From NCBI GenBank assembly GCA_031549965.1, contig JAVBPB010000010.1, positions 16,430-80,429 of the forward strand: DNA of 64,000 nt. The letters are read 5' to 3'. The stretch comes from JAVBPB01 sp031549965 (GTDB lineage: Bacteria; Bacillota; Clostridia; Lachnospirales; Lachnospiraceae). The position numbers and the translations under genes are program-made. Shown here piece by piece: positions 17,773 through 25,922 of this stretch; position 1 is the first letter of the stretch, and each line of letters opens with the position of its first letter. A model generated the notes under the pieces. That model was not told the DNA's origin. It was given only the letters and a program-made list of their open reading frames with translations, and did not search any database.

Positions 17773-18047
17773 TCATTTTTCCTCTCTAATAAGGATGTTC
17801 TTATATCATCAAAGGTACTTTGAATTAGTCCAACTCTTCCATTCAACACATCTTCTTCTGCTTCAGAAAGTGCTCTTAGCAATTCTAGCTCTGATACCAT
17901 TTGATAATAATTTTGTAAACCAAGGACTGCTGTATCACCTCTTCCATTAACAGTGATAATAACAGGCTGTTTGTTTTCCCTACACTGTTTAGAAATCTCA
18001 CTATAATGATTTCTTAAATCTGCAGATGGCCTAATAGCTGCTTCCAT
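17769..18047 (-). CDS. Phd/YefM-family antitoxin
   Basis: A 92-residue antitoxin with the Phd/YefM DNA-binding N-terminus: RPSADLRNHYSEI, then QPVIITVNGRGDTAVLGLQNY. A flexible C-terminal helix follows that would cover the toxin. It is encoded immediately before, and overlapping, the ParE-type toxin gene. The pair should be autoregulated through its own promoter in the 18048-18200 gap, though I cannot define the operator. Confidence 0.87.
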   Translation of the reverse strand: MEAAIRPSADLRNHYSEISKQCRENKQPVIITVNGRGDTAVLGLQNYYQMVSELELLRALSEAEEDVLNGRVGLIQSTFDDIRTSLLERKNE

Positions 18048-18221
18048 ATAATTCGCTCCTTTACCTTGAATAAATTATAAACGTTCGGATTTTTAACTCC
18101 ATTGTTATTATTAATCTAATAGTTATAATTAACAAATAAATGATTACTCACAAAATAATATAGTCATATTATATCATAATTTCTCTATATTTACAATAAT
18201 TTTTTATTTTTTTTATTATGA

Positions 18222-18640
18222 AAAAACAATAACTGTAAGACTCTTGTAAGGAAGAGTGCATTCTTCTTTCAAAGCAATCCACCATATGTATGTAACGGTT
18301 GGAAACGCATAGGTCTCCCGAGTTGCTACTTGTACCTTGTACATCATGCCTGACTCTTCGACCCCGGAGTGGTATGCCCTTGCTTGCATTATCGCTTGCA
18401 CCTATGTTGTCTTCCGGCACTTGAACACCGTCGACCAACTTCATTCATAGTCCTTTTTCGAGGCTCAATCACTTTCAGGCCTAATGCCTTGCTGTCAACG
18501 CTTAAAAATATCCATTACTGAATATCCTCCATTACTCGCTCATGGAGGTTTGGCTACTTCCTTTCCAGACAGGGTTTTCACCTGCATATACATGCAACCT
18601 TGCTCGGTCGCTCTCAAGGATGGGCTAATAAATTCACTGC
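18222..18640 (-). mobile_element. Group II intron fragment (5' part, no reverse transcriptase)
   Basis: This non-coding segment has a higher GC content than its surroundings and many short self-complementary words. On the minus strand it opens with GAGCGACC, close to the GTGCGAC start of bacterial group II introns. It contains phrases characteristic of domain I in clostridial introns, such as AAAACCCTGTCTGGAAAGG, GTGCCGGAAGACAA and AACTCGGGAGACCTATG. No intron-encoded protein or domain V/VI follows; the element stops near 18222. It is a truncated, presumably inactive intron. The assignment rests on remembered sequence style and needs a covariance search. Confidence 0.45.
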
Positions 18641-18674
18641 TGCTAATTTATAGTTTCATAACTACCATAAGCAA

Positions 18675-18860
18675 TTATTCAACCGAGATTGATATAGTAC
18701 CTAATCCGCTTTGATTTCCATCAACAGCTATTGTATTATTTTGAATATGGTGAGAGTACTTCTGTAATTTCAACTTTCGTATCACCTTGTGCTACAACAC
18801 GTACTATTTGCGCCTCACCATCAACTGCTTTATCAATTTCTACTATAACACTGAAAATAT
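18675..18860 (-). pseudogene. Frameshifted fragment of an unknown beta-rich protein
   Basis: On the minus strand a coding-like stretch (VIVEIDKAVDGEAQIVRVV... TEVLSPYS) runs into a stop. A one-base shift then continues as NNTIAVDGNQSGLGTIS before a final stop at 18675. The alternating hydrophobic pattern suggests a beta-sandwich domain. It lacks a start and directly abuts the stop codon of the P-type ATPase fragment, so it is debris. I do not recognise the parent gene. Confidence 0.4.
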
Positions 18861-19310
18861 TTATGCAATATTTTTATGTTTATTATTGTTTCGCCTTACT
18901 ATTTCTATAAATTTCAACAAAGTCAGATATGATACTATTAGTAAGCAAGCTACAGCTATTTGATTCCAATTTTTTTGAGATAACTGAACAATATTAAATA
19001 ATTTGCATAATACTGGTAGATAAATAATTGAATTTTGAATAATAAAAGACAAAGAAATAAATATAAAAGATAAAAAATAATACTTTATTTTATTATATTT
19101 TTCAATCCAATTAATAATACCAATAAACCAATTCGCGTACAGCAACGTATAAAATGCCATTGTCGTGGCAGTTGATAAATTACCTGTTCGCAATCCTAAT
19201 CTATACATAATTAGTGATAAAGATGCTATTGTTATTCCAGAAATAACTATATTAATTAAATCTCTCAGATTAAAAATTGAGATTTTCAATTCACGTCCAT
19301 GAAGTTTCAC
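18861..19310 (-). pseudogene. C-terminal fragment of a cation-transporting P-type ATPase
   Basis: The 149-residue frame matches the last four transmembrane segments of P2-type cation ATPases (calcium-pump type). The segment GLRTGNLSTATTMAFYTLLYAN corresponds to the conserved R-T-x-A-F-T-T-L-V helix region, and IIYLPVLCKLFNIVQLS to the loop before the last helix pair. The catalytic DKTGT domain and the first six helices are absent, so it cannot pump ions. It sits directly after the terminator of prcB-end copy B, with no obvious promoter. Confidence 0.7.
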
Positions 19311-19335
19311 TCATAATTGGCAAAATTACATCTGA

Positions 19336-19620
19336 AAAAAAGGGGTGGTTTAGTAAGAATTTTTGAAAACTTCTTCTCCTAAAAACCAACCTTTTTATTT
19401 ACTTTAATTAAACACCACCGACTTATCAATCTTCTCAAGCTTCACCACCACAAAAGGATAAGTAAGTGCCTGAGTCACCACCTCATCCTTAGAAGGTCCC
19501 AGCAAATTCGTATCTATGTACACCGCATTACTAGTCAAAACAATTCATCCACCGTAATACTATACCCTCCGGTCTTCTGCACTCCGTACGCGCTGTCAAG
19601 GGTGGACAATAAATTTATAA
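19336..19620 (-). repeat. prcB-end repeat, copy B (full unit)
   Basis: The unit reads, on the minus strand, core (19593-19612), prcB-like 3' end, stop, and a terminator hairpin made of AAAAGGTTGGTTTTT-type arms at about 19342-19395. Compared with the other copies it has lost one base in the stretch after the conserved TTTTGAC (near 19538), which breaks the reading frame. Left of it lies the P-type ATPase fragment, right of it the truncated ParE gene. Confidence 0.8.
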
Positions 19621-19763
19621 TAAATTTTTATATTCTCTTCTCCCATCTACAATTGCATAAATTAAAACCGTTTTATCTTTGTTATATACTTTATAGAAAA
19701 TCAAATGATGTTCAACAATAATAACACGATATCCTTGTTTTCGCAAAATGGTATAATGAGGCA
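19620..19763 (-). pseudogene. Truncated duplicate of the ParE toxin 3' end
   Basis: This stretch repeats the last third of the toxin gene at 17461-17605 almost base for base, including the 3' flank into the prcB-end core. It stops abruptly at AATGAGG, where the two copies diverge. No start codon or antitoxin is present. The shared segment (about 200 bases) shows that toxin and core moved or were duplicated together. Confidence 0.8.
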
Positions 19764-20525
19764 TTCAATACTTTCAATAAATTATTTATACTTTTTAATA
19801 TCTATGAGCAAGACCATATAAAAAGATAGGCTACCTCACCATTTATTTTTATGAAATAAGTTTTAAAAGTTATCCTGTATAAAATCAGTTGTTACATTTG
19901 TAATTACTCTTATGCTTGCTAAAGTAATTTCCCGAAAAGATTTAATGTAAAATGTCAAAAGCATTTATACATAACCGATCTATTCTATATCGGCGACATT
20001 TAGTTTTGGCATAATCTAAATTATGTGACCGCCTATGAACGGAGGAAATATTCGGCGTTAAATTGATGAAATAGTATTAAGATTTAACGCCGAATATATA
20101 CATTGTATATATTATAAATTATTCTTAAATACACATATATTCACATATATAGAGAATCTATAAATTATTTTGTGAATCATTTTAACCGTCAACTAATTAT
20201 CTATTATGATCCAATTAAAAATAGCATATCAACTTTTTACTTCTATAATTTCTAATTAACTATAGCCTAAACTGTTGATTCGTATTACTAATACAAGAAA
20301 TTTCAAGTATTTTAAAAATGCAAATATTGTTTTATAAACTGTTTTAATCCACTTTGGTAAATATATATAGCTATTCAGCCAATGGCGTCAACCTTACGGA
20401 ATATATCTATATTAAATCATATTTATAGTTTACATAACGACGAAATCCTATTAATTTCGAAATGTTATGTTAACTACATAACAAAGATTTAGAATTAGGT
20501 TTACACTATTGACTATTTGGTAGAT
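19764..20525. other. Long gap with stem-loops, no gene seen
   Basis: About 760 AT-rich bases between the toxin fragment and the kelch gene. It holds the perfect 16-bp stem at 20048-20097 and an imperfect inverted repeat (ACATAAC ... GTTATGT) near 20433-20471 that may terminate the kelch transcript. I find no supported reading frame. Confidence 0.45.
20048..20097. repeat. GGCGTTAAA stem-loop, copy 2 (perfect 16-bp stem)
   Basis: ATATTCGGCGTTAAAT at 20048-20063 is exactly complementary to ATTTAACGCCGAATAT at 20082-20097, with an 18-base loop. A shorter relative with the same GGCGTTAAA/TTTAACGCC arms follows ftsH at 12466-12503. The long, perfect stem without a T run suggests a small mobile hairpin or a protein-binding palindrome rather than a terminator. 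Confidence 0.6.
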
Positions 20526-21947
20526 TTATGGACGTACCCTTACATATATTTGATAAATCTTTCCTTTATATTCTCCATTGATTATAGTAAGGCCCTTTTT
20601 CAGTGCTGTAACTTCTCCTGTATTAGATACAGTAGCAATCGAAGTATTTAGCGAAGACCAATTGACATTAAGAGGGTTAGGTATCAAATATAATTTGCTT
20701 TTTTGACCAACTTTTAAATCTACGGCTAATCTATATGTTCCATCTTCTACTACTTTAATCGACATGTAATCAAGAAAATTATTATTTGCATCTCGTAAAA
20801 TTATATAACAAGTTCCTAGATCCTGTGCTGTAACTACTCCATTTGAATTAACACTTGCAATATTTTGTGAAGTAGAACTCCAATTTAAGGTAGAATTGAT
20901 ACTTAGATCATCCGATACACTTAATTGCGTACTTTCACCAACATATAGTAAGATTGATAACTTTTCTTCCGGAAGAGCAAATGTTTCTACGGTATTATAC
21001 ATAGTAGTAGATCCACTCATTCCTCCAACTAAATATACGGTATTATCAATGAGCGTTGCTGTCGAATGACGATTAGGTGCTGATAAATCAGGAATTGTTT
21101 TTTCCCATGTATCATTAAATATGTCATATACCTCCACTGTTCTATAATCTACATAACTACTAAAAGGATCATGTGTAATATATCCACCAAACACATAAAT
21201 TTTATGACCATATATTACGGAACTTCCAAAATTACGGCAACTAGGCATAGGCGAACCTGTAGCCCATGTATCGGTGGCAATATTATATATATGAACCTCA
21301 TCTACGCTTACGCCGTTTCTTAACCCACCTAATATATAAATAGAATCCTCAAATATTTGAACAGCCGAATCAACTCCCACATTTGGTAAATCACTTCCTA
21401 TAGACCATGTATTAGTAACAGTATCATATATTTGTATATTAGGTACATAAGATGAATAATTATTTGGTGTCCCTCCTATTACATAGATTTTCGTTCCATA
21501 TGTAACAGCCTGTAAAGCTTGACCATAGTATGGCATTGGTGCCCCAGAGCTCCATGTATTTGTTCTTGAATCATATATCTCCAATTGATTGGATCCTATT
21601 GTAGATCCATTAACTGCTCCTCCCATAACATATATATTATCATTTATTACAGCAGTTCCAAAAAACATCTTTGGAGTAGGCATAGAAGCTCCTGTTGACC
21701 ATGTAGATGTTAGTGTATCATAAATATATACACCATTTTGAATTTGACTACGATTATTTTGACCTCCCATTATATAGAGCTTGTCCCCAATTGCAACCGT
21801 TTTATGTGCGGTAATTTGAATCGGTGTATTGGCTTCAACTACCCATTTGTATGTTTGTGCAGCATGAATCATTTGGTTTCCGTTGGAAAAACTACAGTAA
21901 AATGTTATGATTGCAAGTAATATTGCTATTATCCTTTTGTGTTTCAT
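20526..21947 (-). CDS. Secreted kelch-repeat protein with two Ig-like (BIG2) domains
   Basis: A 473-residue exported protein. A signal peptide (residues 1-29, ending near IHAA) is followed by about six kelch repeats (about 35-325), each with an IYVMGG or IYVIGG strand and a later NTWS-type motif, which should fold into a beta-propeller. Two BIG2-like domains follow (WSSTSQNIASVNSNGVV and WSSLNTSIATVSNTGEV). Such proteins usually bind carbohydrates or other proteins at the cell surface. The ATG at 21947 has AAGGAGAG upstream; a longer reading to 21986 lacks a site. It is the only long intact gene within the fragment-rich zone. Confidence 0.85.
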   Translation of the reverse strand: MKHKRIIAILLAIITFYCSFSNGNQMIHAAQTYKWVVEANTPIQITAHKTVAIGDKLYIMGGQNNRSQIQNGVYIYDTLTSTWSTGASMPTPKMFFGTAVINDNIYVMGGAVNGSTIGSNQLEIYDSRTNTWSSGAPMPYYGQALQAVTYGTKIYVIGGTPNNYSSYVPNIQIYDTVTNTWSIGSDLPNVGVDSAVQIFEDSIYILGGLRNGVSVDEVHIYNIATDTWATGSPMPSCRNFGSSVIYGHKIYVFGGYITHDPFSSYVDYRTVEVYDIFNDTWEKTIPDLSAPNRHSTATLIDNTVYLVGGMSGSTTMYNTVETFALPEEKLSILLYVGESTQLSVSDDLSINSTLNWSSTSQNIASVNSNGVVTAQDLGTCYIILRDANNNFLDYMSIKVVEDGTYRLAVDLKVGQKSKLYLIPNPLNVNWSSLNTSIATVSNTGEVTALKKGLTIINGEYKGKIYQIYVRVRP

Positions 21948-22119
21948 TATATTCTCTCCTTTTAAGTTGTTATTTATATAAAACAATATTTGCCTTTATA
22001 TAGTACACCTGTAGAGACCAAACCAAATCAGGTGTTTTCTACAGATGTATGATCTTTTTATAACCTAATAAATTTACAGCGATTTAATAACTTGTTAAAC
22101 CCAATTTACTTTCGATTTC

Positions 22120-22566
22120 TTATTTTCTGCCATATGAAATCATTAAACCAAGTACATGGGTATAGGTTAAGTTATCTATGTTTTCATTTAAAAATCGTGC
22201 TATTTTCTTTTGCTTATCATAATATTTCTCGGCTTCTAGCTTGTCCATTCCATGATTCATAAGATACTCTACTTTATATTGATTATTATCATCAAGAAGT
22301 CTCTCCTGCCAATCGTGTGTTTCTATAAAATCAGTTACAATCTGTCTATAATTTTCTATATCTGCTGTAACAAAACTCACTCTATCATATAACCTGATAT
22401 CAACATCTTTTAGTCCAAATTGCTTCATCAAATCAGGAATCTTCATTGATATGGAATAGTCTCTGCCTTGAACTTCAAGTTCCTTATCCCATACTTTATA
22501 GAAACTATCCTTAACACATAATTCACTATAGCGCATTCCCTTTATATACAATCCATCACTTTCAAA
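22120..22566 (-). pseudogene. C-terminal fragment of a probable SAM-dependent methyltransferase
   Basis: The frame reads through residues such as GLYIKGMRYSELCVKDSFY, KIPDLMKQFGLKDVDIRLYD and VSFVTADIENYRQIVTDFIE. This is the pattern of the last third of clostridial class I methyltransferases, where an IPDLMKKxGL strand-helix is conserved. The N-terminal SAM-binding region is missing. A single in-frame TAG separates it from the upstream isomerase fragment, so the two are joined debris. A TTG at 22551 could start a 143-residue product. Confidence 0.5.
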
Positions 22567-22572
22567 GGGTAT

Positions 22573-22830
22573 CTAAATAATTGTCCTGTAATACTTAATA
22601 TCTGCTTTCAAACACTCTAACCGGCTGCCATGATAGGAATATTTCCGCTCCACAATATACGCTTTGCCACCGTTGGCATCTGCTGCTTCTTTGAGTGCTT
22701 TCCAATCTACCAGACCTTTTCCTGCTACACAGTTAATTCTTTTCATTCTTTCCATTTCTTCAAGCATATCAGTATTAAAAAAAGGAAAACCTTTTTCATC
22801 CTTTTCTAAGGTATTAAAATCTATAAAAGA
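22573..22830 (-). pseudogene. C-terminal fragment of a sugar phosphate isomerase/epimerase
   Basis: An open frame without a proper start contains FFNTDMLEEMERMKRINCVAG, then GLVDWKALKEAADANGGKAY and IVERKYSY. These match the end of xylose-isomerase-like TIM-barrel sugar phosphate isomerases/epimerases. The frame opens right at prcB-end copy C and ends in a stop just before the methyltransferase fragment. It is a truncated gene. Confidence 0.55.
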
Positions 22831-22832
22831 TT

Positions 22833-22872
22833 ATACCCCATACGCTGCTGTCAAGGGTGGACAATAAATTTT
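22833..22872 (-). repeat. prcB-end repeat, copy C (core and a few codons)
   Basis: The core CTGTCAAGGGTGGACAATAA lies at 22848-22867 and is preceded on the plus strand by ATACCCCATACGCTG, a remnant of the prcB-like codons; the rest of the unit is gone. It separates the isomerase fragment from the small-ORF/PIN/DUF1016 debris. Confidence 0.65.
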
Positions 22873-22993
22873 ATTCATACTGCTAACTTTTTTCTTATTT
22901 CGTCCATTTCATCTCTTGACATAATAATAAATTAATTTCATTTAATAATTGTAAACAGCTTAATAAGTTACTGCCATATAACCAAATTCTTTC

Positions 22994-23092
22994 TTAATTT
23001 ATATCATTTGTTTCTGCTTTTAATTTTCTCTTAAGTTCTCTGGATAATACTTTAAATCCTTCTTCTCTAATTACGCTTAAATTTCCTACCAT
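22994..23092 (-). pseudogene. Short remnant reading frame, 32 residues
   Basis: GGAGGTG precedes an ATG at 23092 that opens a 32-codon frame beginning MVGNLSVIREEGFKVLSREL and ending with a lysine-rich tail. The first 20 residues look like the start of the small proteins often encoded beside PIN toxins; the tail appears to come from another frame. It follows the PIN fragment by one base, which suggests the remains of a toxin operon. Confidence 0.35.
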
Positions 23093-23093
23093 T

Positions 23094-23226
23094 TTATATC
23101 ACCTCCATTAACCAAATAATTGGGTTTAATACTTTAATTTTAAGATTTGCTTTCTTTGATAAGTTTATTAGTTTTTTATCTGTCGTTAGAAAAACATCTG
23201 CATTTGCATATTCTGCAATTCTTAAT
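23094..23226 (-). pseudogene. C-terminal fragment of a PIN-domain (VapC-like) toxin
   Basis: On the minus strand the frame IAEYANADVFLTTDKKLINL ... VLNPIIWLMEVI ends in a stop at 23094. The LTTDKKL strand contains the fourth acidic residue of PIN nucleases, and NP-x-x-W-L is a typical PIN C-terminus. The N-terminal two thirds are missing. It is joined directly, in a different frame, to the truncated DUF1016 gene. Confidence 0.6.
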
Positions 23227-23824
23227 AATAGATTTTCTTAGTTCTAGTTCTTTGTACTTCTTTGGAATATCTAAGATATTTTAATACGTAACTATCTCTT
23301 AACGATTTTAATTCTCTGTTTTTATTAATGTAAACCTGATTTTTTTCATCTGAAAGCATCATTCTCTCAAATAACATACTATCTATCTGACGCTCTAATT
23401 CTCTTTTAGAATAATGATTTTGTATACATAATTTTATATAGAATTCTTTTGTTTCATCAGTTTTTGCCCCAGACATTATAATTAAATTGTTTGTCCATGA
23501 AATTTCTCTCACCAGTGGTGAGAGTTTTTCATTCATATGATATATTTCATAAAATTGCTTCATTCTCCATAAATTTTGTACTGAAAAACCTTTTAGTTGT
23601 GCATCATATTGTTTTATATAATTGGCAAAATCCCCAACAATGCTTTTACCCCAACCACCGTCTTTAACTTTTTTACTAATATACTTTCCTATTTCCCAAT
23701 ACATATTGATCAATTCAACATTCACTACTTCAAAAGCCTTTATCTTGGCATTTTCTATTATTTGAACTAACTCAACAAATTCTATCTTACTTACTTCATA
23801 TTCCTGTTCTTTCTGTTTCGACAT
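23222..23824 (-). pseudogene. Truncated DUF1016/YhcG-type protein
   Basis: The first 180 residues match the N-terminal DUF1016 domain of YhcG-like proteins (GKYISKKVKDGGWGKSIV, then LKGFSVQNLWRMKQFYEIY and SHHNLI-like SWTNNLII). Full-length members are about 340 residues and end in a PD-(D/E)xK nuclease domain. Here a frame shift follows RDSYVLKYL (the other frame continues DIPKKYKELELRKSII, as expected for the family). The coding potential then stops at a junction with a PIN-toxin fragment. The nuclease domain is absent, so activity is unlikely. Confidence 0.75.
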
Positions 23825-23908
23825 GCCAACACCTCTCTTTTCGTTCTTTATAAAAACAGTATCCTTTGTTTTTTATTGTACCAAATTATGCCTCACATTT
23901 GCAACAAT

Positions 23909-24180
23909 AAAAGGTTGGTTTAGTAAGAACCTTTTAAATTCCCCCTAAAACCAACCTTTTTATTTATTTTAATTAAACACCACCGACTTATCAATCTTCT
24001 CCAACTTAACCACCACAAACGGATAAGTAAGAGCCTGAGTCACCACCTCATCCTTAGAAGGCCCCAGTAAATTAGTATCTATGTATACCGCATTACTAGT
24101 CAAAAACAACTCATCCATCGTAATACTATACCCTCCAGTCTTCTGCTCTCCATACGCTGCTGTCAAGTATGGACAACTAG
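23909..24180 (-). repeat. prcB-end repeat, copy D (full unit, variant core)
   Basis: It comprises a variant core CTGTCAAGTATGGACAACTA (24160-24179), the 65-codon prcB-like end (23969-24166) and a terminator (AAAAGGTTGGTTTTAGGGG... type stem, about 23909-23962). The core differs from the others at four positions and overlaps the TGA stop of the fragment encoded immediately upstream. Confidence 0.8.
23969..24166 (-). pseudogene. prcB-like C-terminal stub D
   Basis: Sixty-five codons from a TTG inside the core, encoding TAAYGEQKTGGYSIT and the rest of the PrcB C-terminal domain to the ending DKSVVFN. There is no signal peptide or N-terminal half. The intact relative is at 43102-43512. The frame is undamaged, but no ribosome site precedes it. 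Confidence 0.6.
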
Positions 24181-24334
24181 TTTTTTAAACCATTCAGGAA
24201 CATTTTTAGATAGGCGAACTAATTGACCTTTTTTATATATTGCAAATCTTCTAAATTCTATTTCCATAGCTTGGAAGACATTCTCAAAACATATCGTAGT
24301 CAGCTTAAGGAGATCTAAGTTTCTTAGCAAAGCT
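24163..24334 (-). pseudogene. Unidentified C-terminal gene fragment between two cores
   Basis: An open minus-strand frame encodes LRNLDLLKLTTICFENVF, then EIEFRRFAIYKKGQLVRL and PEWFKKLVVHT, ending in TGA inside the variant core. It looks genuinely coding, but I do not recognise the family. The adjoining 24335-24361 is shared with 63851-63877 at the far end of the window. It is bounded by cores at 24160 and 24374 and lacks a start. Confidence 0.35.
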
Positions 24335-24373
24335 GGCATGGGTGTTTAAGTTGACGACATTGTCCGCACGGTA

Positions 24374-24393
24374 CTGTCAAGGGTGGACAATAA
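24374..24393 (-). repeat. prcB-end core E, alone
   Basis: CTGTCAAGGGTGGACAATAA occurs here without the prcB-like codons on its left; instead it follows TTGTCCGCACGGTA. It precedes the VapC gene end by about 50 bases. Confidence 0.65.
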
Positions 24394-24446
24394 TTTAATA
24401 TTTTAATTAATTTAACAAAGAATACCCTTTATATCCAAGATTATGT

Positions 24447-24854
24447 TTACTTAAATATATTTTTTATAGTCAAAATATTCTCAATTACTTGACCATCATT
24501 CATATCTTCAGTCAGAATATATTTACATGCATTTGCAACAGAAGATGCAAGCATCAAACTGTCAAAATATGAATAACCATATTTACCATGAATATCCAAT
24601 GCTTTTTTTATTATGTCCGTATCAACAATTGTATTTTCACAATAAGATTTTATTTCATCAATTGCTTTTTTTACAGTTTCAAATGATACTTTCCATTTCT
24701 TAATTAGCACATGACTAAATTCATTTAATGCTTGCGTGCTTGTAATAACTTCATACTGGTTCATAGGCTTAATAGCTCGTTCTTGTTTCTCTGGTTCATC
24801 CACCGAATACAAATAAGCAAGTACATTTGTATCAAGAAATACTTTATCTTTCAT
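24447..24854 (-). CDS. VapC-like PIN-domain toxin
   Basis: A 135-residue PIN-domain ribonuclease toxin. Acidic residues of the active site are visible: Asp8 in FLDTNV, a Glu in LNEFSHV, an Asp in YFDSLMLASS and an Asp in LTEDMNDG. These toxins cut tRNA or rRNA at defined sites. Its start overlaps the end of the antitoxin gene by 11 bases, and the gene ends about 50 bases before core E. Both genes are intact, so the pair is probably functional. Confidence 0.88.
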   Translation of the reverse strand: MKDKVFLDTNVLAYLYSVDEPEKQERAIKPMNQYEVITSTQALNEFSHVLIKKWKVSFETVKKAIDEIKSYCENTIVDTDIIKKALDIHGKYGYSYFDSLMLASSVANACKYILTEDMNDGQVIENILTIKNIFK

Positions 24855-25047
24855 TTGCTTCCTCCCGACTAAACTTAAAGTCCTTTGTATTAAGAGAAAG
24901 TGCAGAAAATTTAGGTTTTACATCTTTTATTTCATTATTATCTGTAAGTAATATGACTCTTACCTTATGTCCAACTTGCTTTGCAAATTCTTCTGGTATT
25001 CGAATAATTCCATCATCAATTATTGAATTGAATTCAACTGCTAACAT
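24844..25047 (-). CDS. AbrB/MazE-like antitoxin of the PIN toxin
   Basis: A 67-residue protein with a swapped-hairpin AbrB-type N-terminus (DDGIIRIPEEFAKQVGHKVRVIL) for DNA binding and a charged tail for toxin neutralisation. AAGGAGGAGAT lies about 7 bases upstream of the ATG. It precedes and overlaps the PIN toxin gene, the standard antitoxin-first order. An Ala/Glu-rich tail ends the protein. Confidence 0.83.
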   Translation of the reverse strand: MLAVEFNSIIDDGIIRIPEEFAKQVGHKVRVILLTDNNEIKDVKPKFSALSLNTKDFKFSREEANER

Positions 25048-25228
25048 CCCTATCTCCTCCTTACCTTTTTGCTAATATAAAACTTCATAATTTTTAATGC
25101 CTCTAAAGAATATATTAATATGTATTTTTTTGATTTGAATACTTCTTGCTTAATGCTAGTATATCATGATTTCTTAATTTTATCAATTTCCATTTCTAAA
25201 GATATTATTAACTATAGATAAAACATAT

Positions 25229-25500
25229 AAAAGATTGAACTTAATGAATCTCGAATCTTTCATCAAATTCAATCTTTTTATGCTCTTAATTAAACACCAC
25301 AGACTTATCAATCTTCTCAAGCTTAACCACCACAAAAGGATAAGTAAGTGCCTGAGTCACCACCTCATCCTTAGAAGGCCCCAGTAAATTAGTATCTATG
25401 TACACCGCATTACTAGTCAAAAACAACTCATCCACAGTAATACTATACCCTCCAGTCTTCTGCTCTCCATACGATGCTGTCAAGGGTGGACAATAAATTT
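25229..25500 (-). repeat. prcB-end repeat, copy F (full unit)
   Basis: Core at 25477-25496, the 65-codon prcB-like end (25286-25483), and a terminator whose stem (AAAGATTGAA ... TTCAATCTTT, 25229-25279) is different in sequence from those of copies B, D and G. It follows the ParE-type pair and precedes the VapBC pair in the direction of transcription. Confidence 0.8.
25286..25483 (-). pseudogene. prcB-like C-terminal stub F
   Basis: An open 65-codon frame starting from TTG in the core and encoding the complete C-terminal PrcB domain (YGEQKTGGYSITVDELF to DKSVVFN). It differs from stub D by only a few substitutions, mostly silent. Confidence 0.6.
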
Positions 25501-25607
25501 TAATTTAACTTTCACCTTAAATATTACTAATAGCTCAAATATAATATACAATCAATCCATCACAATTACTTAATCACTATTAACAACATTTACAAATAAA
25601 AGTCATT

Positions 25608-25922
25608 TTACATTCTTAAAATTGACTTCCAATCTTGCTTGTTCTTTAATACTCTTAGTATTGTAATTGTATTTTCTGTATTATCTACAACAAAAAATAT
25701 ATTGTATGTATCAAATGGCTTTAAACGAATTTCATGCCCTCTATATTCAAAGCTTATTCCTCTATAGCCAAATGGAAAATAACTTAAAGTTGATACTTCA
25801 TTATCATATTTTTCAAGGAAATCAAAAGCAGCCTTATGATTTTTAAATTCTTGAATCATATAGACTGCCAAATGTGCCACATCTTCTATTGATTCCTTAG
25901 TTTCAATCAGACTATACTTCAT
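25608..25922 (-). CDS. ParE/RelE-family toxin
   Basis: A 104-residue toxin of the ParE/RelE superfamily: KYSLIETKESIEDVAHLAVYM opens the two-helix region, IRLKPFDTYNIFFVVD is the core strand, and TITILRVLKNKQDWKSIL is the typical C-terminal strand with the basic/aromatic active-site face. It is distinct from the toxin at 17461 but resembles the dead toxin at 16708 in the DTYNIFF and QDW segments. The start overlaps the antitoxin by 11 bases. The gene lies about 105 bases upstream of core F. Confidence 0.85.
   Translation of the reverse strand: MKYSLIETKESIEDVAHLAVYMIQEFKNHKAAFDFLEKYDNEVSTLSYFPFGYRGISFEYRGHEIRLKPFDTYNIFFVVDNTENTITILRVLKNKQDWKSILRM

Noticed and set aside
18169..18714. Several short open frames on both strands in the GC-richer block
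   Set aside because: They overlap a structured non-coding element, lack ribosome sites and give low-complexity or unrelated peptides; the intron-fragment reading explains the block better.
24160..24393. The two cores read as terminal inverted repeats of one insertion sequence
   Set aside because: They are in direct, not inverted, orientation, the intervening fragment lacks a recognisable transposase, and the same core occurs singly elsewhere. An IS21-like multiple-end arrangement is not fully excluded.
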